Part shown: piece by piece, positions 53,127 through 63,304 of the stretch
How the letters are laid out: every line of letters starts with the position of its first letter
Numbering within the stretch: position 1 is the first letter of the stretch
Assembly (NCBI GenBank): GCA_028869255.1
Contig: CP110972.1
Span: 4,841,001 to 4,905,000, forward strand
Source of the DNA: Pseudomonas poae
Lineage (GTDB): Bacteria > Pseudomonadota > Gammaproteobacteria > Pseudomonadales > Pseudomonadaceae
Direction: 5' to 3'
DNA: 64,000 bases
Translations under genes and position numbers: made by a program
Notes under the pieces: generated by a model
Told to the model about the DNA's origin: nothing
What the model saw: only the letters and a program-made list of their open reading frames with translations
The model's database searches: none

Positions 53127-55652
53127 GTGTTGAAGAAAACCCTGTTCCAGTTGCACTGGTTCTTCGGCATTACAGCCGGGCTGGTGCTGGCCTTGATGGG
53201 GATAACCGGGGCTGCGGTCTCGTTTCAGGATGAAATACTGCGGGCGCTCAACCCGAGCGTACTGACCGTGCAAAAACGCGAGGCCGGTGTACTGCCGCCC
53301 GCCGAGCTGGTGCGCAAGCTCGAAGCCACCGAAGGCCAGACCGTGGCCATGCTGTTCGTGGAAAGTGAAAGCGGCAACGCCGCCCGCGTGTTCTTCACCC
53401 CACCGCCCGGTGAGCGCCGCGGCCAGTTGCGCTATTTCGATCCTTACACGGGCGACTACATGGGCGACGTGGTCGGCCAGGACGTCTTCGGGTTCCTGCT
53501 GCAATTCCACCGTTTCCTGGTGATGGGTGATACAGGGCGCAACATCACCGGCGCCTGCACGCTGATTCTGGTGTTCTTCTGCCTCTCCGGCCTGTACCTG
53601 CGCTGGCCGCGCCAAGTGGCGAGCTGGCGTGCCTGGCTGACGCTGGACTGGCGCAAGAAGGGTCGTGCCTTCAACTGGGACCTGCACTCGGTATTCGGCA
53701 CGTGGTGCCTGCTGGCGTACCTGCTCTCGGCGCTGACCGGTTTGTATTGGTCCTACGACTGGTACAGCCAGGGCCTGACCAAGCTGCTGTCCGACGCGCC
53801 GCAAAATGAACGGGTGCGCAAGCGTGGCCCGGCGCCCGAAGGCCCGGCACCGGTGGCCAACTACGACGCGATCTGGAGCAGCATCTACAGCAACGCAGGC
53901 CCAGGCCTGAGTGCCTATAACATCCGCATGCCGGCCGTTGCGGGGCAACCGGCCACCGTCTACTACCTGCTGAAAAACTCGCCGCATGACCGGGCGCTGA
54001 ACCAGATCAACCTGGACCCGGCCAGCGGCGAGGTCAAATCCCATGACCAATACGCGAGCAAAAGCGTCAAGGCCCAGTTGCTGACCAGCATTTATGCACT
54101 GCACACCGGCAGTTATTTCGGCCTGGCGGGGCGGATTATCCTCACCGTGACCTCGCTGCTGATGCCGCTGTTCTTTATCACCGGCTGGCTGCTGTACCTG
54201 GACCGTCGCCGCAAAAAACGCCAGGTCCGCGATGCACGCAAGGGGCTCAGTGCCAACCACAGTGATGCGCCGGCCTGGCTGATCGGCTTTGCCAGCCAGA
54301 GCGGTTTTGCCGAACAACTGGCCTGGCAGACCGCTGGGCAATTGCAGGCGGCCGGCCTGCCGGTGAAAGTGCAGCCCTTGGGCAGTGTCAGCCAGGAGGA
54401 CCTGCGCCAGTCGCAAAACGCGTTGTTTGTAGTCAGCACCTTCGGCGACGGCGAAGCCCCCGACAGCGCCCGTGGTTTCGAGCGCAGCGTGCTCGGCCAG
54501 GACCTGCCCCTCAAGGGCCTGAACTATTCGGTACTGGCCCTGGGTGATCGTCAGTACGAACACTTCTGCGGCTTTGCCCGGCGCCTGCATTTCTGGCTGA
54601 CCAACCAGGGCGGCAACCCGCTGTTTGCCCCGGTGGAAGTGGACAGCGGCGACAGCGCGGCGCTGCTGAACTGGCAACAACAGCTGGGCCAACTCACCGG
54701 CCAGGCACCGGCGGCGGCATGGCCGACCGCCCAGTATGAGCACTGGACGCTGAGCCAGCGCACCCTGCTCAACCGTGACAGCAGCGGTTCCGATGTGTAC
54801 CTGCTGGGCCTGACGAGCGCCTCGCCGCAGCGCTGGGAGGCCGGTGACCTGGTGGAAGTCCTGCCGCGCAACTGCCCCTGGACCATCGAGCACTTCCTCG
54901 AGGGCCTGGGCCTGGCCGGCAGCGACGGCGTGCTGATCGACGGCCTGCCGCACACCCTCAGCCAGGCCCTGGCGACGCGCCAACTGCCGGACAACCGCGC
55001 CCATCTGGTGGGCCTGCACGCCCAGGCGCTGGTGAACGCGCTGGCGCCGTTGGGCATGCGCGAATACTCCATCGCCTCGATTGCCGGTGACGGGGTGCTG
55101 GAACTGATCGTGCGCCAGGAACGCCATCCGGACGGCAGCCTCGGCGTGGCCAGCGGCTGGCTGACTGAACACGCGGCCGTGGGTTCGGGCATCAGCCTGC
55201 GCCTGCGCCGCAACAGTGCCTTCCACCTGCCGGATGCGCCGGTGCCGTTGATTCTGCTGGGCAATGGCACCGGCCTGGCCGGCCTGCGCAGTTTGCTCAA
55301 GGCGCGGATTGCCGATGGCCAGCAGCGCAACTGGCTGTTGTTCGGCGAACGTAATATCGCCCACGATTTCCTCTGCCAGAACGAGCTGCAAGGCTGGCTC
55401 GCCAGCGGTGACCTGGCCTTGCTGGACCTGGCGTTTTCCCGCGACCAGGAAGAGAAAATCTACGTGCAGGACCGCCTGCGCGAATCCGCCGATGTGCTGC
55501 GTAAATGGCTGGCGGACGGCGCGGCGATTTATGTGTGCGGGAGCTTGCAGGGCATGGCATCGGGGGTGGATCAGGTGCTGCACGATGTGCTGGGCAGCGA
55601 AGCGGTGGAGCGCTTGATTGAGCAAGGCCGCTATCGTCGGGATGTGTACTGA
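53127..55652 (+). CDS. PepSY-domain inner-membrane flavoreductase (ferric-siderophore reductase-like)
   Basis: 841 residues. Start GTG 53127 (or TTG 53130). N-terminal about 370 residues: PepSY-associated membrane domain, four helices with the signature [70 protein letters not shown], and [12 protein letters not shown]. Next a flavodoxin domain (about 380-520; [41 protein letters not shown]), then a ferredoxin-NADP-reductase module ([40 protein letters not shown], terminal VYCGS-like [14 protein letters not shown]). It transfers NADPH electrons across the membrane, presumably to ferric siderophore brought in by PiuA. Confidence 0.88.
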   Translation: MLKKTLFQLHWFFGITAGLVLALMGITGAAVSFQDEILRALNPSVLTVQKREAGVLPPAELVRKLEATEGQTVAMLFVESESGNAARVFFTPPPGERRGQLRYFDPYTGDYMGDVVGQDVFGFLLQFHRFLVMGDTGRNITGACTLILVFFCLSGLYLRWPRQVASWRAWLTLDWRKKGRAFNWDLHSVFGTWCLLAYLLSALTGLYWSYDWYSQGLTKLLSDAPQNERVRKRGPAPEGPAPVANYDAIWSSIYSNAGPGLSAYNIRMPAVAGQPATVYYLLKNSPHDRALNQINLDPASGEVKSHDQYASKSVKAQLLTSIYALHTGSYFGLAGRIILTVTSLLMPLFFITGWLLYLDRRRKKRQVRDARKGLSANHSDAPAWLIGFASQSGFAEQLAWQTAGQLQAAGLPVKVQPLGSVSQEDLRQSQNALFVVSTFGDGEAPDSARGFERSVLGQDLPLKGLNYSVLALGDRQYEHFCGFARRLHFWLTNQGGNPLFAPVEVDSGDSAALLNWQQQLGQLTGQAPAAAWPTAQYEHWTLSQRTLLNRDSSGSDVYLLGLTSASPQRWEAGDLVEVLPRNCPWTIEHFLEGLGLAGSDGVLIDGLPHTLSQALATRQLPDNRAHLVGLHAQALVNALAPLGMREYSIASIAGDGVLELIVRQERHPDGSLGVASGWLTEHAAVGSGISLRLRRNSAFHLPDAPVPLILLGNGTGLAGLRSLLKARIADGQQRNWLLFGERNIAHDFLCQNELQGWLASGDLALLDLAFSRDQEEKIYVQDRLRESADVLRKWLADGAAIYVCGSLQGMASGVDQVLHDVLGSEAVERLIEQGRYRRDVY

Positions 55653-55677
55653 TTCCTGAAGTTACGCAAATCGAAAC

Positions 55678-55747
55678 GTGGGAGCGGGCTTGCCTGCGAT
55701 AGCGGTGGTGAATTCACTACCGCTATCGCAGGCAAGCCAGCTCCCAC
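55678..55747. repeat. REPIN, GTGGGAGCGGGCTTGCCTGCG class
   Basis: GTGGGAGCGGGCTTGCCTGC faces GCAGGCAAGCCAGCTCCCAC, with a GATAGCGGTGG... inverted repeat around a GAATTC centre, in the convergent gap between the reductase and PhoD genes. Confidence 0.92.
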
Positions 55748-55767
55748 AGTGTTGAATGCATTTCAAA

Positions 55768-57309
55768 TCAGACCGGTTGCAGCTTTTGCTCGAAGACTGA
55801 AACCCCATCCAGGTCGCGCAAGGTAACGGTCAACTCCGCCGTCTGCCCATCAATTTGCACCTCGCCAAAAAACTGAAACCCGGCAAACGGCGAAGTGTTT
55901 TGCGCGGGCGGGGCCTTCTCGAACACCACCTGCGGGCCGAAGGTTTTATCCAGCGGGTTAGGCCCGAAACTCCCGGCATTCAACGGCCCGGCGACAAACT
56001 CCCAGAACGGTTCGAAATCCTGGAATGCAGCGCGATCCGGATGGTAGTGATGCGCCGCGCAGTAGTGCACATCCGCCGTCAGCCACACATGGTTGCGCAC
56101 CTGTTGCGCCCGCAGGTACCCCAGCAGCTCAGCGATTTCCAGCTCGCGGCCTTGCGCCGGGCCCGGGTCATTGTTGGCGATGGCTTCCCAGCGTGGCACG
56201 CCGGGGCTGACTTCACCGTCGGGCACGCCGAGGCCGATCGGCATGTCGGCGGCGATCACCTTCCACTGGGCCTGGGAGCCCTTCAACTCGCGCTTGAGCC
56301 AGTCCAATTGCTCGCGGCCGAGGAAGGGTTTTTCCGCCCCCAGGTTGTCGTCATTGGGGCCGCGATAGCTGCGCATATCCAGCACAAACACGTCCAGCAA
56401 CGGGCCATAGCTGAGCTTGCGGTAAATGCGCCCGCCGCCGTCGGCGTTCTGCCGACGCATCGGCGAATATTCCAGCCAGGCCTGGCGTGCGCGGCCCACC
56501 AGGGTGTTGATGTCCTTGGTCCGGTAGCGCTCGTCAAGTTGCTTGCTCGGCGACCAGTTATTCACCACCTCGTGGTCATCCCACTGCCAGATCTGCGGCA
56601 CTTCGGCATTGAAGCGCCGCACGTTTTCATCCAGCAAGTTGTAGCGGTAATTGCCGCGATACTCATCCAGGGTTTCGGCGACTTTGCTCTTGGCTTCGGT
56701 GGTGATATTGCGCCAGACGCGCCCGCCTTCGGTGGCCAGTTGCGCGGGCACCGGGCCGTCGGCGTAGATGGTGTCGCCGCTGTGGATAAAAAAGTCAGGC
56801 AGGCGCAGGCGCATGGCTTCGTAAATGCGCATGCCGCCGATGTCCGGGTTGATGCCGAAGCCCTGCCCCACGGTGTCGCCGCTCCACACAAAACGGAGGT
56901 CGCGACGCTGTTGCGGCACGCTGCGCAAGTGGCCGAACCAGGGCTCGCTGGCAACGCCGGTCTGGGCGTCTTCAAAGTGCACGCGGTAGAAAATCGCCTG
57001 GTCGACGGGCAGGCCGGTGAGTTCGACGCGGGCGGTAAAATCAGTGCGGCTGTCGGCCAGCGGCGAGACGAATTTGCGCGGGTTGCTGAACACGCTGCGG
57101 GTGTCCCACTCCACCACCATCTTCGCGGGGCGGTCGCTGCGGCTCCAGATCATGGCGCGGTCGCCCAGCAGGTCGCCGGACTGCACGCCATCGGTCAGTT
57201 GCGGACGGTCCTTGACCGAAGCGATCACGGCCGGCGCCAGGCCCGGCAGCAACAGGCCGGCGCCGACGGCTTGCATCACGCGGCGGCGGCCGAGGTCGAA
57301 GTGGCTCAT
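55768..57309 (-). CDS. phoD: PhoD-family alkaline phosphatase
   Basis: 513 residues. Twin-arginine signal GRRRVMQAVGAGLLLPGLAPAVIAS, so exported folded with metals. Calcineurin-like metallophosphatase core: VWSGDTVGQGFG, HSGDTIYADGP, WDDHEVVNNWSPSKQLDE, and ADVHYCAAHHYHPDRA with the His ligands. PhoD releases phosphate from diesters and monoesters in the periplasm under phosphate limitation, using Ca2+/Fe. Start ATG 57309 (MSHFDLGRRRVMQAV) places the Tat motif at the N-terminus; an ATG at 57396 adds 29 residues reading a REPIN. A Pho box is not evident upstream. Confidence 0.9.
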   Translation of the reverse strand: MSHFDLGRRRVMQAVGAGLLLPGLAPAVIASVKDRPQLTDGVQSGDLLGDRAMIWSRSDRPAKMVVEWDTRSVFSNPRKFVSPLADSRTDFTARVELTGLPVDQAIFYRVHFEDAQTGVASEPWFGHLRSVPQQRRDLRFVWSGDTVGQGFGINPDIGGMRIYEAMRLRLPDFFIHSGDTIYADGPVPAQLATEGGRVWRNITTEAKSKVAETLDEYRGNYRYNLLDENVRRFNAEVPQIWQWDDHEVVNNWSPSKQLDERYRTKDINTLVGRARQAWLEYSPMRRQNADGGGRIYRKLSYGPLLDVFVLDMRSYRGPNDDNLGAEKPFLGREQLDWLKRELKGSQAQWKVIAADMPIGLGVPDGEVSPGVPRWEAIANNDPGPAQGRELEIAELLGYLRAQQVRNHVWLTADVHYCAAHHYHPDRAAFQDFEPFWEFVAGPLNAGSFGPNPLDKTFGPQVVFEKAPPAQNTSPFAGFQFFGEVQIDGQTAELTVTLRDLDGVSVFEQKLQPV

Positions 57310-57396
57310 GCAGGTGCCCTCTTGAGTATCAAAAGGGCCACTAAAGCATGCGGGGATGAAGCCCATGTGACATAGCCACAGGCACTGGAGATCCAA

Positions 57397-57485
57397 TGTG
57401 GGAGCGGGCTTGCTCGCGAAAGCGGTGTATCAGTCAAGGATGTATTGCCTGACACCCAGCTTTCGCGAGCAAGCCCGCTCCTACA
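57397..57485. repeat. REPIN, GTGGGAGCGGGCTTGCTCGCG class
   Basis: TGTGGGAGCGGGCTTGCTCG and inverse ending AGCAAGCCCGCTCCTACA, spacer GTGTATCAGTCA...GCCTGACACCC. One arm has T for C at the end (CTCCTACA). Confidence 0.9.
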
Positions 57486-57498
57486 TTTTTGAACTGTG

Positions 57499-59223
57499 TC
57501 AGGCTTGGGCCGAGGTGACCGCCAACTCGACTGCTTCCGGACGTTTGATCAGCGCGTACACCACACCGGTCAGCAGGCTGCCGGCGACAATCGCCAGCAA
57601 GTACAGCAGCGCATGGTTCATCGCATTCGGGATCACCAGTACAAACAGGCCGCCGTGGGGCGCGGCGAGTTTGCAGCCGAAATACATCGACAGCGCGCCG
57701 GTCAGCGCGCCACCGGCGATGCTGGCAGGGATCACGCGCAACGGGTCCTTGGCGGCGAACGGAATCGCGCCCTCGGAGATAAAGCACATCCCCAGAATCA
57801 TCGCCGCCTTGCCGGCCTCGCGTTCAGTCTGGGCGAATTTGCGTCGCGCCAGGAACGTAGCGATGCCCATGCCGATCGGCGGCACCATGCCGGCGGCCAT
57901 GGTCGCCGCCATCGGTGCGCCGCTCGACGCCGCCAGCAAACCGACCGAAAACGCGTACGCCGCCTTGTTGATCGGCCCGCCCAGGTCGACACACATCATG
58001 CCGCCCAGCAGGATGCCCAGCAGCACCGCGTTGGTGGTGCCCATGGTGGCGAGGAAGTCGGTAAGGCCAGTGAGCATGCGCGCCACCGGCGGGCCCACCA
58101 GGTAGATCATCGCCAGGCCGGTGAACAGGCTCGCCAGCAACGGGATGATCAGAATCGGCTTGAGCGCTTCCAGGCTCTGCGGCAGCTTCACTGCTCGGGT
58201 GATCAGCTTGACGCAGTAACCGGCGAGGAAACCGGCAAAGATCCCGCCGATAAAACCCGCGCCCAAGGTGCCCGCCAACAGGCCGCCGATCATGCCGGGC
58301 GCAATGCCTGGGCGGTCGGCAATCGAGTAGGCGATGTAGCCCGCCAGCAACGGCACCATCAGCATAAAGGCCCGGTCGCCGACGGTTTTCAGGGCGGCGG
58401 CCAGGGTGCCTTCCTGTTCAAACGCGTGAATGCCGAACACGAAGGACAACGCAATCAGCAAGCCGCCCGCCACCACCATCGGCAACATGAACGACACGCC
58501 GGTGAGCAGGTGTTTGTAGACGCCGGTTTTTTCCGACTTCTTGGCCACCGCACCGCCGGCGGCACTTTCCACTGTGCCTTCGGCCAGGGCCTTGTTGAGG
58601 GTCGCTTCGGACTGTTTGAGGGCAATACCGGTGCCGCAGCGGTAAATCTTCTTGCCGGCAAAACGCTCGGTGGCCACTTCGATATCCGCCGCCAGCAGTA
58701 CTACATCGGCATCGGCAATCGCTTGTGGGCTCAACGGCGTGCGGGCGCCCACCGAGCCTTGGGTCTCGACCTGCAAGTCGTAACCCAGGCGTTTGGCCGT
58801 CTGTTGCAAGGCTTCGGCCGCCATAAAGGTGTGCGCTACGCCGGTTGGGCAGGCCGTGACCGCCACGATACGCGGGGCGTTTTTGGCCGCTGCCGCGGGT
58901 TCCGTCGCGACATAGACCTCGGCCTCTTCGGCGCCACGGCGCAACACCGCGTCGACATCCGCCAACGCCTGGGCCGGTGTGCTCTGGAACACACGCTTGC
59001 CGACAAACCGCTGCATGTCCAGCGGCGTGCTGCTGACCAGCAACACCCATTCGGCGTCGTCGAGTGTGGCCTGGGACAACTGGCGTTCCGGGCGCTGTAC
59101 ATCCACCACCTCAACGCTGGTGCTCCAACCCTGGCGCTGCGCGGCGGCGTCCAACAAGCGGGCGCACAGCACACTGGTGACCATGCCGTTCGGGCAGGCG
59201 GTAACAATGGCTAACTTCATCAC
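57499..59223 (-). CDS. fruA: fructose PTS permease EIIB'BC
   Basis: 574 residues. Two tandem EIIB domains: the first with VTACPNGMVTSVLCARLL (Cys9) and the second with VTACPTGVAHTFMAAEAL (active Cys near residue 125); the first is the B' type that helps dock to FruB. From about residue 235 an EIIC membrane domain with eight or so helices (VGSFMLPMVVAGGLLIALSF-like LTGVSFMLPMVVAGG, GVHAF-type GIHAFEQEG, MIGGLLAGTLGAGFIGGIFAGFLAGY). Takes up fructose as fructose-1-phosphate. Downstream of fruK by 8 bases. Confidence 0.95.
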   Translation of the reverse strand: MMKLAIVTACPNGMVTSVLCARLLDAAAQRQGWSTSVEVVDVQRPERQLSQATLDDAEWVLLVSSTPLDMQRFVGKRVFQSTPAQALADVDAVLRRGAEEAEVYVATEPAAAAKNAPRIVAVTACPTGVAHTFMAAEALQQTAKRLGYDLQVETQGSVGARTPLSPQAIADADVVLLAADIEVATERFAGKKIYRCGTGIALKQSEATLNKALAEGTVESAAGGAVAKKSEKTGVYKHLLTGVSFMLPMVVAGGLLIALSFVFGIHAFEQEGTLAAALKTVGDRAFMLMVPLLAGYIAYSIADRPGIAPGMIGGLLAGTLGAGFIGGIFAGFLAGYCVKLITRAVKLPQSLEALKPILIIPLLASLFTGLAMIYLVGPPVARMLTGLTDFLATMGTTNAVLLGILLGGMMCVDLGGPINKAAYAFSVGLLAASSGAPMAATMAAGMVPPIGMGIATFLARRKFAQTEREAGKAAMILGMCFISEGAIPFAAKDPLRVIPASIAGGALTGALSMYFGCKLAAPHGGLFVLVIPNAMNHALLYLLAIVAGSLLTGVVYALIKRPEAVELAVTSAQA

Positions 59224-59231
59224 AAACCCTC

Positions 59232-60152
59232 TTATTGTTCTGTCAGCGTGCGTACATGGACGCCGCTTTCGAGGCGCGCCAATTGCGCGTCATCGCTGAT
59301 GCCAAAACCGATCTGCGTGACGGCCATCGCGGCAATCGCAGTGGCGCGGCGCAGGGTCTGCTCCGGCGTATCGCCATTGAGCAACCCGTGCAGCATCCCG
59401 GCCAGCAGCGAATCGCCGGCACCGACGGTACTGGCCACCGTGACCTTGGGCGGTGTGGCATGCAGCGTTGCCCCTGAGCTGTACCAGCTCACGCCGGCGG
59501 CACCGTCGGACACCACCACATGTTCCACACCCTGCTGGTGCAGTTGGCTAACGGCATCACTGGCGTTATCCAGGGCTTCGGCCAACTCTTCAGTATTGGG
59601 TTTGACCAACCACGGGCCGGCCTTCAGACCGGCGCGCAACGCCTCGCCGCTGGTGTCCAGGGCGACTTTCAAACCGAGGTTTTTCAGCAGCGCCAGCACA
59701 CCTTCAAACCACTGCGCGCTGACACCCCGTGGCAGGCTGCCGGCCACCACCACTGCATCGTGACCGGGCGCAATGCGCGCCAGTTGATCGAGCAACGCTT
59801 GCTGCGCGTGAACGCTGACCAGCGGCCCCGGCGCATTCACATCGGTGACGCGACCGTTCTGCTCGGCAATTTTGATATTGCTGCGGGTTTCACCGGGCAC
59901 GCGGATAAACGCATCGGCAAACCCACGGCGAGCGATCAGCGCCTCGAACGCCTGCGGGTTGTCCTCGCCGAGAAAGCCGCCCACGGTCACTTGATGGCCC
60001 AGGTCGGCCAGCACCTGGGCCACATTCACGCCCTTGCCCGCCGCGTGGGTCAGCATCGCTTCGCTGCGATTGACTTCACCGGGTTCCAGCTGTGCCAGGC
60101 GTACTGTCAGGTCCAACGCCGGGTTCAGCGTCAGGGTCAAAATCTTCGCCAT
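59232..60152 (-). CDS. fruK: 1-phosphofructokinase
   Basis: 306 residues, PfkB family. It phosphorylates fructose-1-phosphate to fructose-1,6-bisphosphate. Motifs NPALDLTVRL at the start, GKGVNVAQVLADLG (substrate loop), GPLVSVHAQQ region and C-terminal AGDSLLAG in VGAGDSLLAGMLHG, whose Asp is the catalytic base. The stop of fruB is directly adjacent (TAA then ATG), giving tight coupling in fruB-fruK-fruA. Confidence 0.95.
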   Translation of the reverse strand: MAKILTLTLNPALDLTVRLAQLEPGEVNRSEAMLTHAAGKGVNVAQVLADLGHQVTVGGFLGEDNPQAFEALIARRGFADAFIRVPGETRSNIKIAEQNGRVTDVNAPGPLVSVHAQQALLDQLARIAPGHDAVVVAGSLPRGVSAQWFEGVLALLKNLGLKVALDTSGEALRAGLKAGPWLVKPNTEELAEALDNASDAVSQLHQQGVEHVVVSDGAAGVSWYSSGATLHATPPKVTVASTVGAGDSLLAGMLHGLLNGDTPEQTLRRATAIAAMAVTQIGFGISDDAQLARLESGVHVRTLTEQ

Positions 60153-63011
60153 TTACACGGCCTCCACAAGGGCACGCACGTCGGCGGGCGAACCCACCGC
60201 CAGTGCTTTTTGCGCCAGGCCCTGGGCCTCGCTCAGACTGAATTCACGTACCCGCGCCTTCACTTCGGGAATGCTGCGGGCCGACACGCTCAACTCGTCC
60301 ACCCCCAGGCCGATCAGCACCGGCACCGCCAGCGGGTCCGCCGCCAACTCGCCGCACACGCCCACCCATTTGCCATGAGCATGGGCGGCGCGCACGGTGA
60401 TGTCGATCAGTTGCAACACCGCCGGGTGCAGGCCATCGGCCTGGGCCGACAAGGTCGGGTGGCCACGGTCGATGGCCAGGGTGTATTGGGTCAGGTCGTT
60501 GGTGCCGACGCTGAAAAAGTCGACTTCCTTGGCCAGCACCGGCGCGAGCAAGGCTGCCGACGGAACTTCGATCATGATCCCCAGTTGCAGGTCCGCCACC
60601 GGGATTTCCAGGCGCAGGCGCTCGGTCATGTCGCGGGCGGCGCGCCATTCATCCACGCTGCCGACCATCGGGAACATGATGCGCAGCGGGCGGTTGTCCG
60701 CCGAACGCAGCAACGCACGCAGCTGGGCTTCCATGATCTGCGGGCGCTGCAAGGTCAAACGAATGCCGCGCACGCCGAGGAACGGGTTTTCTTCCTGGGC
60801 GATCGGCCAATAGGGCAACGGTTTGTCGCCGCCCACATCCAGGGTGCGCACCACCAGCGGGCGTCCCCCGAGGCCGTCGAGCACACGGCGGTATTCGGCT
60901 TCCTGGGTGGCTTCGTCGGGCGCTTGCGGGTGCGCCATGAAAATCAGTTCGGTGCGCAGCAAACCAATGCCTTCGGCGCCCTGCTCCACCGCGCCGGCCA
61001 CACCGGCGCTTTCGCCGATATTGGCGAACACTTCCACGGCGTGGCCGTCGCGGGTCAGGGCCGGCTCATGGCGCTGGGCCGCAGCGGCTTGCAGGCGCTG
61101 TTCACGGGTGTCGCGCTCGACGGTGGCGCGTTGCAGGGTGGCGGCGTCGGGGTCCACGTGCAGACGGCCGCGTTGCCCATCGAGCAACAACGGCGTGCCG
61201 GCGGCCAGCAGCAGCACCGCTGCACCTGCGCCGACCAGCGCCGGAATGCCGAGGGCGCGGGCCACAATGGCACTGTGGGCCGTGGCGCCGCCACGGGCAG
61301 TGAGGATGCCGGCCACCCGCGCCGGGTCCAGGCGCGCCACGTCGGACGGGCCGACTTCATCCATCACCAGGATGTAAGGTTCGCTCGGCTCCTGGGCGGT
61401 TTCGAGGCCACACAGTTGCGCCAGCACGCGGCGGCCAATGTCGCGCAAGTCGGCGGCGCGCTCGGCGAGCAAGGCGTCCTGCAGCGACTCCTGCTGTTTG
61501 GCGGCGGCTTCGATCACACTCATCCACGCCGCTTCGGCGCTTTCGCCTTGCTTGAGACGGGTGTCGACTTCGTCGGTGAGTTCCGGGTCGTCGAGCATCT
61601 CCTGGTGGGTGATGAAAATCTCGCGGATGGCCTTGGCCTGGCTGCGTTCGATCAGGCCCTGGATGTCGCGGCGGACCTCGGCCAGCGCGTTCTGCAGGCG
61701 CTGGCGCTCAATCGCGGAGGACTCGCCACGCAACGGGTAATCAAACACGTGCTGAACCTGAATATGCGCAGGGCCGATGGCGATGCCGGGCGCGGCGGCA
61801 ATCGCTTGGACCTGGCTGCCGGCCTGCGGTGCGCTGACCACGGGTTCGATATCGAGGGTGGCGGCCTGGGCACTCACCGTCGGCAATGCCTCGACCTCTT
61901 CGCCAAGGCCCTCTTCGACCGCCGCCAACAGGGCCGGCAGCGCATCGCCGGCAATCGCCGGTTCTGCGACAAACTCCAGCACCTGGCCACGCCGGGCGCC
62001 GAGGCTCAGCAGTTTGCTCAGGCTTTTTACCGACACGGCACCCACCGGGCCATCGACGATGCGCACGCGGATGTCGCCCTCAAAACTTTTCGCCAGTTGC
62101 GCAAGAATTTTCGCCGGCCGTGCATGCAGGCCATGGGCATTGGCCAGGGTGATGCGTGCGCTGGGCCAGTCCGGCGGCAGTTCGCCGCCGAGCACTTCGA
62201 GCACCGCACGGCTGCTGGTGGCGCGACCCAACTCCTGGCCGCGACCTTCGATCAGCAGCGCACACAGGCGCTCCAATAGTGTTTGATGCGCTTCGCCGAG
62301 GCTGGCCAGGCAAAACAGGCCGTTGAGCGGCTGGCCGAGGTAGCGCATGGGTTTGTCCGGGGTGACAAAGGCCAGGCCCGGGCGCTTGACGGTCTGTTCG
62401 CTGTGCAGCCACCACAGGCCATCGCCCAGGGGCAGCGCGTCCACCTGCTGCAACACAGCAGCGAAACCATTGCTGACACAATCGGCCTGGCGCAGCAAAC
62501 GAGCGCCGCGCCATACCAATTCTTCGAAGTCATCGGCGGACACGCCCAGGCTGATCATCTGTGCGTCCAGTGCCAGCTCCTGCGGCGCGCCTTGCAGCAG
62601 TTTCAGCAAGGCTTCGGCGCTGCCGGCACGGCGCAGTGCCTGGCCCAGGTCGGTTTCACCGAGGGCGCGGGTCAGCAGCTGCAACAGGCGCAGGTGTTCG
62701 TCGGATTTGGCGGCAATGCCGATGGCCAGGTAGACAATCTGGCCGTCGCCCCAGTCCACCCCTTCGGGAAACTGCAGCAGGCGCACGCCGGTGGAAAACA
62801 CCTGGTCGCGGGTTTCGGGGGTGCCGTGGGGGATCGCAATACCTTGCCCGAGAAAGGTCGAGCCCTGAGCTTCACGGGCTTGCAAGCCGCTGAGGTATCC
62901 CTCGGCGACCAGGCCGTCGGCCACCAGTTTGTCAGCGAGCAGGTGCAAGGCAGCAGATTTGTCCACAGCCGTCTGGCCCATGGAAATCTGCTCTACAGTG
63001 AGCTCAAGCAT
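60153..63011 (-). CDS. fruB: fructose PTS multiphosphoryl transfer protein (EIIA-HPr-EI fusion)
   Basis: 952 residues. Fructose EIIA domain at the N-terminus with active His62 (GIAIPHGTPETRDQ); linker; HPr domain around 275-370 with GLHARPAK (His296); Enzyme I from about residue 405 with the phosphorylated His579 in GGATAHSAIVARALG, and C-terminal barrel with LRTELIFMAHPQAPD, TLDVGGDKPLPYW and GTNDLTQYTLAIDRGHP. It draws phosphate from PEP and gives it to FruA for fructose, and links to PTS-Ntr in pseudomonads. Start 63011; upstream are a Cra operator and probable fructose promoter. Confidence 0.96.
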   Translation of the reverse strand: MLELTVEQISMGQTAVDKSAALHLLADKLVADGLVAEGYLSGLQAREAQGSTFLGQGIAIPHGTPETRDQVFSTGVRLLQFPEGVDWGDGQIVYLAIGIAAKSDEHLRLLQLLTRALGETDLGQALRRAGSAEALLKLLQGAPQELALDAQMISLGVSADDFEELVWRGARLLRQADCVSNGFAAVLQQVDALPLGDGLWWLHSEQTVKRPGLAFVTPDKPMRYLGQPLNGLFCLASLGEAHQTLLERLCALLIEGRGQELGRATSSRAVLEVLGGELPPDWPSARITLANAHGLHARPAKILAQLAKSFEGDIRVRIVDGPVGAVSVKSLSKLLSLGARRGQVLEFVAEPAIAGDALPALLAAVEEGLGEEVEALPTVSAQAATLDIEPVVSAPQAGSQVQAIAAAPGIAIGPAHIQVQHVFDYPLRGESSAIERQRLQNALAEVRRDIQGLIERSQAKAIREIFITHQEMLDDPELTDEVDTRLKQGESAEAAWMSVIEAAAKQQESLQDALLAERAADLRDIGRRVLAQLCGLETAQEPSEPYILVMDEVGPSDVARLDPARVAGILTARGGATAHSAIVARALGIPALVGAGAAVLLLAAGTPLLLDGQRGRLHVDPDAATLQRATVERDTREQRLQAAAAQRHEPALTRDGHAVEVFANIGESAGVAGAVEQGAEGIGLLRTELIFMAHPQAPDEATQEAEYRRVLDGLGGRPLVVRTLDVGGDKPLPYWPIAQEENPFLGVRGIRLTLQRPQIMEAQLRALLRSADNRPLRIMFPMVGSVDEWRAARDMTERLRLEIPVADLQLGIMIEVPSAALLAPVLAKEVDFFSVGTNDLTQYTLAIDRGHPTLSAQADGLHPAVLQLIDITVRAAHAHGKWVGVCGELAADPLAVPVLIGLGVDELSVSARSIPEVKARVREFSLSEAQGLAQKALAVGSPADVRALVEAV

Positions 63012-63147
63012 GCCGTTCTCCTAGTTAGTGCAGTGGCGCACTAGGTATTGTTTTAAACAAACAGTGTAATGGGTGTTCATAAATAACTGACTGAGCAGTC
63101 AATTGGCAGTAGGCACTCAGTCGCGAACGTCGTAAAAATACGCTGGC

Positions 63148-63159
63148 TGAAACGTTTAA
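63148..63159. promoter_or_regulatory. Cra/FruR operator between fruB and fruR
   Basis: TGAAACGTTTAA; its complement strand reads TTAAACGTTTCA, which is the sequence I recall for the P. putida Cra site at the fruB promoter. It is 137 bases from fruB and 146 from fruR and would serve either direction. Release is by fructose-1-phosphate. Confidence 0.85.
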
Positions 63160-63304
63160 TCTAGAATTTATGGCAGATTACGCGTTAATTGCGCATCCTT
63201 GAAGGACCGCTCGGCATTTGAGCCAGGACATTGGTCGTGTGCCGTAATCGGTTACGATTGGACAAAGTGTCGGGGCAAGCTCCAAAAAACAAGGAAATCC
63301 CGGT

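Noticed and set aside
53121..55625. 834-codon open frame on the minus strand opposite the flavoreductase
   Set aside because: Same reason: antisense shadow of a gene with clear PepSY/flavodoxin/FNR motifs; its own translation shows none.
59520..62279. 919-codon open frame on the plus strand opposite fruB/fruK
   Set aside because: It lies fully antisense to two well-conserved genes, has Arg/Gln/His/Gly-rich low-complexity composition without family motifs, and arises from high-GC third-position bias.
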